A stretch of 64,000 nt of DNA from Enterovibrio calviensis DSM 14347 (GTDB lineage Bacteria > Pseudomonadota > Gammaproteobacteria > Enterobacterales > Vibrionaceae). Location of the stretch: contig NZ_JHZA01000001.1 of assembly GCF_000621165.1 (NCBI RefSeq), forward strand, positions 868,001-932,000, read 5' to 3'. Under the pieces are notes generated by a model. The model was not told the DNA's origin, searched no databases, and saw only the letters and a list, made by a program, of their open reading frames with translations. A program made the position numbers and the translations under genes. Every line of letters starts with the position of its first letter. The stretch's first letter is position 1. Shown piece after piece: positions 37,303-47,997 of this stretch.

Positions 37303-39818
37303 TCTATTTTTGTTGTGACCAACGTCGTCGGGAAGCGGTGCGTAATAGCGCGCTCAATGGCATTGATTTTGTGGAAGTGGTCGATTTAGAGGCAGCGAAT
37401 CCTGACGACCGTCAACGCTTTTTACACCTGCATTTGGTTAACGACCCCGACGCAATGGTTTACACAGAGGACAACCTTCGATTTGAAGGCGAGGCTTCTG
37501 TGGACGTGGTTGCTGTCACAATGGGGTTAGACGGGCAGCAAAATGTGCTGCTGATTGAACTGGCGCAGGCGGGGGATTTTGGCCCCTATCGACTTAACCT
37601 CGTCACAAGTACGCTCAATCCCGCGCCGCCTCCTGAGATTGATCCTGCGCTGGCGTCTGTCACCTTTTCGTTCAAAGTGGAATGCCCATCTCCGTTCGAT
37701 TGCTTAACCGATTGCGAATGCGAAACGCCCGAGCGACCAGAAACAGACATCGATTACACCGCGAGAGATTTTCACTCTTTTCGTCGCATGATGTTGGATC
37801 GCATGGCGGTGTCAGCACCTGAATTTGCCACAGGGCATCCAGCCGATCTTTCAACCGTGTTGGTTGATATTTTGGCTTATAGCGCTGACCAACTCGCTTA
37901 TCAACAAGACGCCGCCCAAACCGAGGCATATCTCAATCGTGCTCGCTCACGAATCTCCCTCAAACGCCTGACGCGATTGCTCGACTATGCCGTTGACGAA
38001 GGCTGCAATGCGCGCTGTTTTTGCCACTTTACTGTGTCATCCGATATTTTACCCATGGCGCCCCAAACGGTGGTCATTCCCACAGGCAGTGCGGTGTGTA
38101 CAAGGCTCAATGAGCTGCCTGTGACCTTCACGCGTAACAATGACTGGTTGGCGCAAAGTGGCGCCGTTTACGAAACCTGTCACCCGATAGCCTCATTGCA
38201 TGTCGCGCACAATGAAATGCAGTTCTATACATGGAGCAATGCGCGGTGCCATTTACCGAAAGGCGCGACGAGTGCCACCTTGGCAGGTCATTTCCCTGAT
38301 TTACGTGAACACTCGTATTTGGCTATTGAAGAAATAACGGGTGCGAATACGGGGAATCAGGCAGATCGCGTGCTCGATCATCGTCAGGTCGTTTTGCTGG
38401 TGAGCGTACAGGCATTGAATAGTGACAATGAGCCGCTGACTGACCCTATCACCGGAGAAGATATCACCGAAATCGAGTGGCATGAACGCGATGCATTGCG
38501 TTTTCCGGTGTGCATTTCCTCAGAAACCGCCATTGAAGAAGGTCGTCGCTACATCGAGCCTGTCAGCGTGGCGCGAGGCAACATGGTTTTGGTCGACCAC
38601 GGACACACCCTTGATGACGATGAGATTGGGCAGGTGCCATCGTCCCATTTACGTTGGGCGCCCGGCAAAGGCTTGGATGAAACTCAGCGCAAAAGTGCCT
38701 CGTGTGCGGATACGCAATGTGAGCAAGAGCCAGCCGAAAACATACCGCCCATGTTTCGCCCAACATTGACGCGGTCGCCATTAACCTTTGCACCGCGTTA
38801 TTTCGCTGGAGAGCCAGCGGTTGATGCGCTGCAAATCCCGTTACCCAATGAAACCTTCCCCGCCATCGAACTTGAAGGCGATGATGGGGTGGAAGTCTTG
38901 CCCTATTTACCTGTTCCAGACTTATTGGCGAGTGACGGCTCGGCGAGGGCGTTTGCCGTCGAAATTGAGCTTGATGACCGCGTTTACCTGCGCTTTGGCG
39001 ACAATGAATTTGGTCTTCGTCCCTTATCTGGCACCACATTCACGGCGCGATATCGCGTGGGCATCGGCACTGCCGGACACATTGGCGTTGATAAATTGCA
39101 CCACCTTGCGCTTGACCTTCCTGAAGTGATTGGCGTACGGAACATCACCGCAGGTGAGGGTGGGCGCAATCGAGAAACCCCTGCATCGATTCGTAAGCGA
39201 GCGCCTTTCCTGTTCAAAACACAGGAACGCGCGGTGACACGAGAAGATTATCAAACCTTGGGTCAACGAGTGGAGTGGGTGCAAGACGTCAGCTGCGCCT
39301 ATGTCCACACTGGCAGTTGGATCACCACGTTTGCCCTGCCAGATCCCAAAGGGCGAGTTGGCGTGGGGGATGAACAGCGTATGGCACTGCGAGAACACTA
39401 CGAAAAATTCCGTTTAGCGGCCCATGATGTGGATGTGTCAACGCCCGTTTATGTGCCTCTCGAAATCACCTTACACGTTTGTGTTGCCGCGAATGCATCA
39501 AAATCTCATGTGCGGCAGCGTTTGCTTTCCTTGTTTTCGCCGAAACGACAATCCAGTGGCGCATTAGGGATCTTGCATCCCGACCAATTCCGCGCTGGGC
39601 AAATATTGCACTTATCACCGCTGTTAGCGGCAGCTCAAAATGTCGATGGTGTAATAGCCGCCAAAGCCACGAGATTTCGCCGCTTTGGTGACCCAAGAAC
39701 CAGTGGCTTAGTCGAACGAAAACTCACGTTTGGACGCACAGAAATTGCTCGTGTTGATAACGATGCGAGCCATCCGGGAAATGGGGTGTTTTTGTTCGAT
39801 TTAGAAGGAGGGCGCTAA
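37299..39818 (+). CDS. eCIS baseplate J-like wedge protein (Afp11-like)
   Basis: 839 residues, annotated in relatives as putative baseplate assembly protein. Residues 1-125 form an extra N-terminal beta domain and 129-141 a Cys cluster (C129, C135, C139, C141; the CPS-x-FDC pattern recurs in eCIS J proteins). From about 150 onward is the J-like core (DYTARDFHSF, then LADxxAYQQD-like text). A late TREDYQTLG segment near 645 is typical of gpJ/T4 gp6-like proteins. Forms the wedge ring with the next gene product. One base separates the two genes. Confidence 0.9.
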   Translation: MIYFCCDQRRREAVRNSALNGIDFVEVVDLEAANPDDRQRFLHLHLVNDPDAMVYTEDNLRFEGEASVDVVAVTMGLDGQQNVLLIELAQAGDFGPYRLNLVTSTLNPAPPPEIDPALASVTFSFKVECPSPFDCLTDCECETPERPETDIDYTARDFHSFRRMMLDRMAVSAPEFATGHPADLSTVLVDILAYSADQLAYQQDAAQTEAYLNRARSRISLKRLTRLLDYAVDEGCNARCFCHFTVSSDILPMAPQTVVIPTGSAVCTRLNELPVTFTRNNDWLAQSGAVYETCHPIASLHVAHNEMQFYTWSNARCHLPKGATSATLAGHFPDLREHSYLAIEEITGANTGNQADRVLDHRQVVLLVSVQALNSDNEPLTDPITGEDITEIEWHERDALRFPVCISSETAIEEGRRYIEPVSVARGNMVLVDHGHTLDDDEIGQVPSSHLRWAPGKGLDETQRKSASCADTQCEQEPAENIPPMFRPTLTRSPLTFAPRYFAGEPAVDALQIPLPNETFPAIELEGDDGVEVLPYLPVPDLLASDGSARAFAVEIELDDRVYLRFGDNEFGLRPLSGTTFTARYRVGIGTAGHIGVDKLHHLALDLPEVIGVRNITAGEGGRNRETPASIRKRAPFLFKTQERAVTREDYQTLGQRVEWVQDVSCAYVHTGSWITTFALPDPKGRVGVGDEQRMALREHYEKFRLAAHDVDVSTPVYVPLEITLHVCVAANASKSHVRQRLLSLFSPKRQSSGALGILHPDQFRAGQILHLSPLLAAAQNVDGVIAAKATRFRRFGDPRTSGLVERKLTFGRTEIARVDNDASHPGNGVFLFDLEGGR

Positions 39819-39819
39819 C

Positions 39820-42534
39820 ATGGTCGACTTCAACAATCAGTCTCATTGTGGCGCATGTCATGGCACGAGTGTGTTAACGCCTCAAGCACCCAATAATGCC
39901 ACGGGCTTAGGCCGCATCAGCTTTCGTTCGGGGATGCACGAAGATTTCTATCAAAGCATGACGGCGCGATTATCCTCGTCGCAATATGGAGCGCTGGGAA
40001 TACTGACGACGCGGGGGCATGACGACTTCACCATGGCATTGCTCGATGCGTGGGCGGCAAGTTGCGATGTGCTGACTTTTTACAATGAAATGTGGCTGAA
40101 TGAAGCCTATGTGCGAACCGCACAAATCCCGCAGTCACTCCATGAAATGGCCACTTTGATTGATTATGTTCCGCACCCAGGGGCGGCGGCGAGTGCCGAT
40201 TTGTCGTTCAGCATTGCTGCTGGCGAAGGGATCCCTGAGCAAATTACCGTACCGGCGGGAACCAAAGTACAAAGCACGCCGGGGCAAGACGAAACACCGG
40301 TCATTTATGAAACTCTCGACGATCTCGAAGCACGGGCAGAATGGAATGCCATTCGTCCTAAGCTTACCTCGCCACATCCACTCACTGTTTCAACCACTCA
40401 ATTGCCTTTTGAAGGCATCAATACCCGATTAAAAGCGGGCGATGGTGTCGCATTTACAGCAGATGACGGGACTGCCGTTTTCGCGGTGGTGAATGCGGTT
40501 AACCCTGTCCTTGCGGATGTTTCCAAAGACCCCGAGGCGAAAGATCTGACGTGGGTCACTGTGTCGCCCATTGGCACAACCTCTTTATCTGAGCCTTCTA
40601 CTCCAAGTGGTTTCTCTGCGGCTGATAGCTTCACGTCGCTGGTGGAAGAAAATCTTGGTGAGATGTTAAGTGAAGGCCAAATGTTCACCTTGTTGGCTGA
40701 TGCACAGACGGATGAAAAGACCTTCATTGCGCCACTGAAAGCCGCGATCAGCACGGTTAAACGGGTTCAAGTCTTTCGTGCCTCTGCGGCGATTTTTGGT
40801 CATGCCGCACCACCCCTTTCGAGCCTTCATCATTCGCTCACAGGTATGGTGCCTGTGTACAGCGTCGATGACAGTGATGTTGTGGTAGAAAGCTTGGAGC
40901 AAGGGCCGTATTTCGGCAAAACGAACGCAACATGGGCTGACCAAGGCACGCTGGCGCTAATGAATGAAAGTGACAATCAGATCTTTCTTGAGCGTCAGGT
41001 TGCTGAGATTGGCATTGATAGCGATGTGATCCTTCGAGACGGCGATAATTGGGCGCAATATCAAATCTCAGAGACGGCGGACGTATCTGTTTCCTTCTTT
41101 GCGGTCACCGGAAAGAGTAGCCGCCTGTCGTTAGACCGCAGCGACCACTTTAACCTGTTTTCTATTCGCCAAACCACGGTCTTCGGCGCAAGTGAATGGC
41201 TCACTTTGGCGGAGCCGCCAATCACTCAACCCCTGAATGCTGACCATACCACTGTCGCCCTAAATGGCTGGTTCATAGGAATAGAAGAAGGGCGAAAAGT
41301 GATGCTAAATGGTCTGGCTGAAGGTAGTGGTGATGTGCCTGTGATTGTCACGAGAACGGTGCAATCTATCAGCCACGAAATTTCTCCTTCAGGGGGCTCA
41401 TCCATGACCTTCACCGAGTCCTTGGGGGCGGCTTATTTCCCGCAAAGTCTAAGAATTGCTGCCAATGTGGCTGGGGCCACGCAAGGTGAATCTGTCGTGG
41501 AAGTGCTTGGCGATGGCGGCGCACAGCCGCATGTCACCTTGTCTACTCGTCAGGCACCGCAAACCTTTGTGCCTGCTGCAACACCGTCTGGCGTCAAACC
41601 GACACTTGAGGTCAGGGTGAATAAAATCCTTTGGCATCAAGTGCCGAATTTCCTCAATACCCAACCCGCGGATCGTGTTTACACATTGCGTGTGGATGAT
41701 CAGGGTTACAGCCATGTCACCTTTGGCGATGGCATACAAGGTGCGATGCCTGGTAAAGGGCAACAAAACATTCGTGCAAGCTATCGTAAAACTCACGGAT
41801 TAATGGGGCGCGTTAAAGCGGGTCAGCTCAATTTACTCATGTCTCAGCCGCTTGGTGTGCAGGGCGTCAACAATTTACTGGGTGCCAGTGGTGGCGCAGA
41901 TCCCGAAGGGCGAGATGCGATTCGACTCAGTGCGCCTTTATCTTGCCGAACGTTAGGGCGCGTGGTTTCAATCACGGATTACGCCGATTTCGCCCAAGGC
42001 TATGGCGGCATCGCGAAAGCCAGTGCGCAATGGTTACATGTGTCGGGAGGACCACAAGTGGTGGTGACGGTTGCCGCCGAAGCAGGGGCACAAGTACCGG
42101 AGGGCAGCGATTTACACACCTACTTAACAGATGCACTCATTGCCGCTGGTGACCCATTTGCTCGATTTATTCTGCGAAGTTTTCGTCACACGTTTTTCAA
42201 ACTAGGAGTGCGGCTTAGTGTTCACCCCGACTATTTAAATGATGAGGTGATCGCCGAGGTCGAACAAACGTTGAGAGCGACCTTATCTTTTGACGCGAGA
42301 CGCTTCGGTCAGCCTGTTTTTGCCAGTGAGATCCTCGCCATCATTCATGCTGTCGCTGGGGTTGAAGCCGTGGTGATAGATAGGCTTTACACGGGCAATA
42401 TACCAAAACGACATGACGGCATAGCAGCAGCCATGGCAGAGGTCGCGAGCGGTGGCGCAATGGCTGACGTGTTGGGTGCCTCCATGTTGAGTTTGCACCC
42501 CGGCCCGTTGGATTATCTGGAGGTTAGCGAATGA
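39820..42534 (+). CDS. Second eCIS baseplate J-like protein (Afp12-like)
   Basis: 904 residues. The N-terminal C10-G-A-C13-HG motif followed by LTPQAPNNATGLGRISFRSG-like text is the standard opening of the larger eCIS baseplate protein. Then come FTMALLDAWAASCDVLTFYNE (about 68-88) and a long beta-rich middle. A C-terminal J-like ring-forming domain holds a VTFGDGIQGAMP block near 635 and an ITDYADFAQGYGGI block near 725. Pairs with the preceding protein in the wedge dimer. Its stop overlaps the next gene by 4 bases. Confidence 0.9.
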   Translation: MVDFNNQSHCGACHGTSVLTPQAPNNATGLGRISFRSGMHEDFYQSMTARLSSSQYGALGILTTRGHDDFTMALLDAWAASCDVLTFYNEMWLNEAYVRTAQIPQSLHEMATLIDYVPHPGAAASADLSFSIAAGEGIPEQITVPAGTKVQSTPGQDETPVIYETLDDLEARAEWNAIRPKLTSPHPLTVSTTQLPFEGINTRLKAGDGVAFTADDGTAVFAVVNAVNPVLADVSKDPEAKDLTWVTVSPIGTTSLSEPSTPSGFSAADSFTSLVEENLGEMLSEGQMFTLLADAQTDEKTFIAPLKAAISTVKRVQVFRASAAIFGHAAPPLSSLHHSLTGMVPVYSVDDSDVVVESLEQGPYFGKTNATWADQGTLALMNESDNQIFLERQVAEIGIDSDVILRDGDNWAQYQISETADVSVSFFAVTGKSSRLSLDRSDHFNLFSIRQTTVFGASEWLTLAEPPITQPLNADHTTVALNGWFIGIEEGRKVMLNGLAEGSGDVPVIVTRTVQSISHEISPSGGSSMTFTESLGAAYFPQSLRIAANVAGATQGESVVEVLGDGGAQPHVTLSTRQAPQTFVPAATPSGVKPTLEVRVNKILWHQVPNFLNTQPADRVYTLRVDDQGYSHVTFGDGIQGAMPGKGQQNIRASYRKTHGLMGRVKAGQLNLLMSQPLGVQGVNNLLGASGGADPEGRDAIRLSAPLSCRTLGRVVSITDYADFAQGYGGIAKASAQWLHVSGGPQVVVTVAAEAGAQVPEGSDLHTYLTDALIAAGDPFARFILRSFRHTFFKLGVRLSVHPDYLNDEVIAEVEQTLRATLSFDARRFGQPVFASEILAIIHAVAGVEAVVIDRLYTGNIPKRHDGIAAAMAEVASGGAMADVLGASMLSLHPGPLDYLEVSE

Positions 42535-44615
42535 ATAGCTTGTCACCGGAAGCTTTGTATCAATTACTTCCTGAGGTGTATCGCAAGCGCGATGAAACAC
42601 AGGGATTTCCACTAAAGGCATTGATGGCAATCCTCGCCGAGCAAGCCGCGATTGTAAAAAACGACACCGACAGACTTTACGATAACCAGTTCATTGAAAC
42701 CTGTGACGAGTGGGCCGCGCCCTATATTGGCGAGCTGGTGGGTTATCGGTATGGACCGCCAATTCCTAATGTCAGTCAACGTGCTGCGGCAGCGAACCAT
42801 ATTCGTTTTACACGACGTCGTGGCGTGGCGCTTGCGTTAGAACAATTGGCTACCGACACGACCCGTTGGCCTGCAAGAGTCGTCGAGTTCTTTCAACTCT
42901 TGGCTCGACCTGAACATTTGGCATCAATACGTCCAAACAATCATTACACCTTGAATGTGCGCGATACGGTGAAATGCGAAGCCATCAATACGGCATTTGA
43001 TACCACCAGTCAAACCATGGCGACAGGGCGAATTAGCCAAGGGGAAGGGCGGCATCACTTTCGACATGTGGGCTTGTTTTTGTGGCGAATTGGACATTAT
43101 CGCCAATCATTAACCCCCGCATATCGTCATGCCACAAGGCGATACCTATTCCATCCGATGGGGATCAACAGTCCACTGTTTAATGCGCCTCAAGCAGAGC
43201 CGAACATTAATCACTTGGCGCAAGAAATCAATCTGCCCATCCCTTTGCTACGGCGCAGCAATGTTGGTCATCGTCATGAAGACTATTACCCTCGTGCGTT
43301 TACCGTGGTGCTCGATGGCATCATGCAAACCGCTGATCAAGTGCAGATCTGTAACCTCAGTGATGATGGCGTGGATTGGGCGCATTCGCCTGTCGATAGA
43401 GTGTCTATCGACCCCGAACTGGGGCGATTATCCTTGCCTGCCAGCATGGCAGAACCCGATGAGGTGGAGGTGACATTTCACTACGGCGCTTGCGCTGACA
43501 TTGGCGGCGGCGCGTATTCACGCAGTGAAGGGTTTATCCAAGGTTCTGGCAATATCCAGCATGTAAACGCGGGGGATGACATTCAAGCCGCGCTTGATTT
43601 GACCACCTCGGGTGGCGCAATTGAAATCTCGGTGTCACAACGTTTTACGATTGCGCCCGCCGTGTCAGTCAATACCGATCAAACCTTGTCTTTACGGGCG
43701 GCTGATGGGCACCGTGCGTTTATCGATCTCGATGGTGATGACTTCACTGTGGTCGGCGGCGCGGAAGCCGAAGTGGTGATTGATGGATTAGTTATTCATG
43801 GTGGCAGGTTGGTCGTGCCAGATACCGGTGATAATCAACTGCGACGTTTGGTGCTCAAAAATGTCACGCTAGTACCCGGTCAATCGTTGTTGATAGACAG
43901 AACGCCAGTGTCGCCAGACGCCCCGTCTTTGGTGGTAGAAATTCCGAATGTCACGGTTGAAATTGAGAACAGTATTGTCGGGGCGATCCGCACTGTTGAA
44001 GGTGCCGCCGTGTCGGTGACAAACAGCATTATCGATGCAACGTCGTCTGAGAACATCGCGTTTTCAGACCCTGATGAAGTCAGTCACGGTGGGGTACTGA
44101 CCCTCTGTGAAACCACGGTGATTGGCAAGGTGGCAGCGCGTTCATTTCCGTTGATCTCCAATTCGTTGATCGACGCCGCATTGCAACAGGTCGACACATG
44201 GGATGCGCCTGTATGGGCGTTACAGCGTCAAACGGGCTGTGCGCGATTTTCCTATATTCCTCCCCAATCTCGCGTTCCTCGACAGCATCGTTGTCAGCCT
44301 CAGTTTGCTTCTTCACAAGCCGTCGATGCTGCGGAAACCCGTAACCCATTTATTACCGACACCGAGAAAGAACATATTGTTCGAGGTGTTGTCGCTCGTC
44401 TTGTCCCCGCGTTTACCGCTCGTCGCTACGGCGATCCGGCTTACGCACAGTTATTGCTTTCATCTCCCCAAGAAGTTCTCCGCGGCGCAGACAGTGGCAG
44501 CGAAATGGGGGTGTATCACCATCTTTATCAGCCGCAGCGACACGACGCGTTGCTGTTTCGTCTCAGTGAATTCTTACCCATCGGCCTCGATGCAGGTTTG
44601 ATATACGTGACTTGA
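42531..44615 (+). CDS. eCIS tail protein I-like, with beta-helix extension
   Basis: 694 residues. The N-terminal 150 residues resemble phage P2 tail protein I-like eCIS proteins: LPEVYRKRDE at 14-23, then DEWAAPYIGELVGY near 65. They are followed by a beta-sandwich region and, from about 340, a repeated short-strand region (GDDIQAALD, then V-I-D-G-L-V-I-H-G-G, V-T-V-E-I-E-N-S-I-V) suggesting a small right-handed beta-helix. Tail I proteins sit at the baseplate edge and link to fibres. The same GxDIQxALD opening recurs in the next gene product. Confidence 0.82.
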   Translation: MNSLSPEALYQLLPEVYRKRDETQGFPLKALMAILAEQAAIVKNDTDRLYDNQFIETCDEWAAPYIGELVGYRYGPPIPNVSQRAAAANHIRFTRRRGVALALEQLATDTTRWPARVVEFFQLLARPEHLASIRPNNHYTLNVRDTVKCEAINTAFDTTSQTMATGRISQGEGRHHFRHVGLFLWRIGHYRQSLTPAYRHATRRYLFHPMGINSPLFNAPQAEPNINHLAQEINLPIPLLRRSNVGHRHEDYYPRAFTVVLDGIMQTADQVQICNLSDDGVDWAHSPVDRVSIDPELGRLSLPASMAEPDEVEVTFHYGACADIGGGAYSRSEGFIQGSGNIQHVNAGDDIQAALDLTTSGGAIEISVSQRFTIAPAVSVNTDQTLSLRAADGHRAFIDLDGDDFTVVGGAEAEVVIDGLVIHGGRLVVPDTGDNQLRRLVLKNVTLVPGQSLLIDRTPVSPDAPSLVVEIPNVTVEIENSIVGAIRTVEGAAVSVTNSIIDATSSENIAFSDPDEVSHGGVLTLCETTVIGKVAARSFPLISNSLIDAALQQVDTWDAPVWALQRQTGCARFSYIPPQSRVPRQHRCQPQFASSQAVDAAETRNPFITDTEKEHIVRGVVARLVPAFTARRYGDPAYAQLLLSSPQEVLRGADSGSEMGVYHHLYQPQRHDALLFRLSEFLPIGLDAGLIYVT

Positions 44616-44626
44616 AGGAGAACGTC

Positions 44627-47600
44627 ATGGCTGTCGATATTTCAGGAAAAACGTTTGACCCTCGCCATAACTATACGGAAATGGTCACCATGCAGGGCAG
44701 AGTGGTCTCTGACACGCCACTTAATGAAGGCGCAGCGATCGTCGATCGTCGTTTTCGCGCAGAGACTATCGATTTAGCGGGGTTCTGTGGTTATCCCGCC
44801 CATCTGCCGGACAGTTTCCGAATCGATGTTGCGGCGGGTGAACTCGTCATTCACCCCGGACGCTACTACGTTGATGGCTTGTTGGCGGAATCGTTCGGCG
44901 GTGGTGAACACCGTTTCTCGCTGCCCCTTGAAGAGCTAAATAGCCTCGAACCTATCGCGTATTTGGATCAGCCATATCGACCGATGTTAGGCAGCTTGGT
45001 TGATGATGATGACGTTGGAATCGAACCTGCCGATGGGCGCTACTTGGCGTACCTCGATGTATGGAAACGTTCGGTGACTTTTTTAGAAGCGCCAGATTTG
45101 GTCGACCCTGCCATTGGCATTGATACCAGCGCCAGAATTCAAACCGTGTGGCAGGTTCGCTTGTTTGGCCCTGTGGGCGATGACGTCACCTGTAATACCG
45201 AGGATCAGGATATTGAAGGCTGGCAGTCTTTGATTGAACCGTCATCTGCCCGTTTATCAACGCGAGCTAACCCGACGTCCGCCGTGAACAATCCGTGTCA
45301 ATTGCCGCCAGAAGGTGGCTATCGCGGGTTGGAAAATCGCACTTATATGGTGTCGGTTCACGACATCAATGCCGACGGCACACCGCTGGTGAAATGGTCG
45401 AGGGTCAATGGCGCATTTGCTGGGCGGATTTTGGCGCAACCCGCCAATGATACGCTGACATTGGAGCAGGTGGCGAAGGATGATTATCTAAGGTTTAACG
45501 CTGGCGATTGGGCTGAAATCACCGATGACGTTCGTGTATTAGAAGGTGTGGCTGGCACTATGGTGCGTGTGTTGTCGGTCAATGATGCAACCAATACCGT
45601 GGTGCTTGAAAACCCGCTTGCTGCAGGTGTTCTATCTCTTATTCCGGCATCAACGGTCGCCGACGCTTCTATTCACCCCATACTGCGTCGCTGGGATCAA
45701 TTCGGTGTCGTCTTGGATACCGACGGCACGGAAATTATCAACCTTGACGCCCCTGGCAGCGACGGTCTGATCCCCGTTCCTGAAAATACGTTTATTGCCC
45801 TTGAAGACGGCGTGGAAGTGGCCTTGTCTCGTCAAGATGGGGCGGGAAATTATCATGTTGGTGACAACTGGAGTTTCGTTACCCGTTACGCCGACAGCTC
45901 AGTTGAAACTCTGACTGAAGCGCCGCCGCAATCTATTCATCATCACCGCTGTCGATTGGCGGTCGTGGATGCGTTAAATGGCGAATTTGTTGGGCCTATT
46001 TTTCAAGATTGTCGTGACCCCATTGGCATGGCGGGCTGTTGTACCGTCGTGGTGCGTCCCGGAGAAGACATTCAAACTGCACTGGATAGCTTGTCGCCTG
46101 AATTCGGTGGCTGTGTGTGCTTGAAAACGGGCATTCACACTATTCGTCGTCCGCTGCGCATTCGCTATCCCAACGTGACACTACATGGCGAATCTCATGG
46201 TGCTCAAATTCGTAATCTGGGCGCGGAAACAGCCTTGATTGTTCGATCTGAACAGGGTGAAACCTTATCCGGCATTCATGTTTGCACTCTCGCCATTCAA
46301 ACGGAATTGCGCACCGAAAAACCTGAAGGTGTTATTGCGTTTCGTAACGTTCAAGACAGTCTCCTCGAAGATTGCCGAGTCACTTCTCTTCAACAGGACT
46401 CGCAGTTTACGGATAACCCCGCTATTGGTTTGTTTGATTGCGAAAGAGTGCGTGTTAGCCGCTGTTCATTGTCAGGAACGCAAGTTGGCGTTTGGATGGA
46501 CGATGGTGGCCAAGATCTTGAAATTGAAAACAATCAAATTAATGCCAACGTTGAACAAGAGAGTGGGATCGCTGGTGTTGTCGTGGCGCGACTCTCAGGG
46601 CAAGTGATGGTGTCTGGCAATGATATTCAGGGGTATTTGCGCGGGATCATCGTGAACGATCAGCCGTTGGGTAGGCCTTACTCTACCGCCTCTTTTAGTG
46701 AAATCAAAGGAAACCGAATCGCGTTGCGTCGTCTGCAAAGCAACCAAGATGCTGTTGCGATTGAAGTGGCGTGCCCGTTTGCCGTGGTGTCTGAAAACCA
46801 GATCATGATCGCGGCGGAAGACAGCAAAGGCATTATGGTACATGGGTTGGGCACTTTGGTGGAAAGGAACCGCGTACAAACCCAAGAGCAAATTGAAACA
46901 CAGATAGCCATTGTGATTGGCAGTGAAGAGGACGTATTCACTGGCGGCATTACCGTGGCGCAAAACTGGATCCAAGGCTGCTCTGGCGCCATTGTGGCGC
47001 AGCAAGTCAACGGCCTACGGATTAAGAACAATGATGTTGCTGGCGACACAGGCAATGAGTTGTCGATTTCGGTGACCGAATGCAGCTTGGTCAATGTGGA
47101 TGACAATACGTTAGCGCGTTGCACCTTGGCGGTGTTTGCAAGCCAGTGTGAAGATATTCAAATCCAGAATAACCACATTGTCGACGGCAGTGCCGCCATG
47201 ATGTGCGAGCGATGCGTCCGACTCGACATCATCAACAACCAAATCAACAAATGCACACATGGCGGTATTTTCCTTGCGCTATGCCTCGCTCGCGCCGCCA
47301 TTATCGGTAATCGTCTCAACTATGTCAGCGTTGCGGGCGAGGGGATATTCGCGAGCTCAATTACCTGTTTATTCCAATTGGGTGAATGCCACGTGGAATC
47401 GAATGAAGTGCTGAATACAGGCGTTCATGACGACGATCAAGTCAACCCAGCCAGAACCGTCGGCATTGCGGCATTGTATGTGTTGGAAGCACGAGTTGAG
47501 AGCAATCTGGTGTCGTATTCAGATTTGCTGACACGAGAACGAATATTGGAAGACAGAGCCCTCTTGCTGCAAGGGCTGATTGAAATTGCCTTTCCGATTG

Positions 47601-47983
47601 GTGATACGGCGCTGCGGATTGGCTATTCCGCGCAGATCAGCAACAACAAGTTTCTTGGTCGTGGCGCGGATACGGTGGTGGAAATTCTCTCAACTTCAGT
47701 CATTGATAATCTCAATATTCGATTTGAGCGAGTGTTCTTTAACAACAATTACATCGAGCATGTGGGCTTTGTGTCCGACAACGTGGGGCTAGATGCCACC
47801 GTGGTCTTGCGCGGCTATCGTGCAGTCGTGATGGGGAATCAAGTCAAAGCCAATACGCGATTTTTACCCTCGTTCGATTTTAACAATATGCAGGGGCCGT
47901 TTGTTGGCAACATCACCAGCAGCACGGTCATTAATCACACTGAGTTTCCTGCGCCACAAAGCGCGTTCAATCAGCAGGCTTGA
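44627..47983 (+). CDS. Large right-handed beta-helix protein (DUF6519-like N-terminus), candidate eCIS tailspike
   Basis: 1118 residues from ATG 44627, with GAAGGAG six bases upstream. The N-terminal part (FDPRHNYTEMVTMQGRV, residues 7-23) matches the DUF6519-type domain found on eCIS-linked proteins. From about 470 (GEDIQTALDSL) to the end are about 20 short repeats of the N-x-I / V-x-x-N-x-I type, diagnostic of a pectate-lyase-like parallel beta-helix. Such folds bind or cut polysaccharides in tailspikes. No Afp13-type fibre gene is present, so this is the best receptor-binding candidate. No catalytic residues can be named. Confidence 0.8.
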   Translation: MAVDISGKTFDPRHNYTEMVTMQGRVVSDTPLNEGAAIVDRRFRAETIDLAGFCGYPAHLPDSFRIDVAAGELVIHPGRYYVDGLLAESFGGGEHRFSLPLEELNSLEPIAYLDQPYRPMLGSLVDDDDVGIEPADGRYLAYLDVWKRSVTFLEAPDLVDPAIGIDTSARIQTVWQVRLFGPVGDDVTCNTEDQDIEGWQSLIEPSSARLSTRANPTSAVNNPCQLPPEGGYRGLENRTYMVSVHDINADGTPLVKWSRVNGAFAGRILAQPANDTLTLEQVAKDDYLRFNAGDWAEITDDVRVLEGVAGTMVRVLSVNDATNTVVLENPLAAGVLSLIPASTVADASIHPILRRWDQFGVVLDTDGTEIINLDAPGSDGLIPVPENTFIALEDGVEVALSRQDGAGNYHVGDNWSFVTRYADSSVETLTEAPPQSIHHHRCRLAVVDALNGEFVGPIFQDCRDPIGMAGCCTVVVRPGEDIQTALDSLSPEFGGCVCLKTGIHTIRRPLRIRYPNVTLHGESHGAQIRNLGAETALIVRSEQGETLSGIHVCTLAIQTELRTEKPEGVIAFRNVQDSLLEDCRVTSLQQDSQFTDNPAIGLFDCERVRVSRCSLSGTQVGVWMDDGGQDLEIENNQINANVEQESGIAGVVVARLSGQVMVSGNDIQGYLRGIIVNDQPLGRPYSTASFSEIKGNRIALRRLQSNQDAVAIEVACPFAVVSENQIMIAAEDSKGIMVHGLGTLVERNRVQTQEQIETQIAIVIGSEEDVFTGGITVAQNWIQGCSGAIVAQQVNGLRIKNNDVAGDTGNELSISVTECSLVNVDDNTLARCTLAVFASQCEDIQIQNNHIVDGSAAMMCERCVRLDIINNQINKCTHGGIFLALCLARAAIIGNRLNYVSVAGEGIFASSITCLFQLGECHVESNEVLNTGVHDDDQVNPARTVGIAALYVLEARVESNLVSYSDLLTRERILEDRALLLQGLIEIAFPIGDTALRIGYSAQISNNKFLGRGADTVVEILSTSVIDNLNIRFERVFFNNNYIEHVGFVSDNVGLDATVVLRGYRAVVMGNQVKANTRFLPSFDFNNMQGPFVGNITSSTVINHTEFPAPQSAFNQQA

Positions 47984-47997
47984 TAGAGGATTTCATC

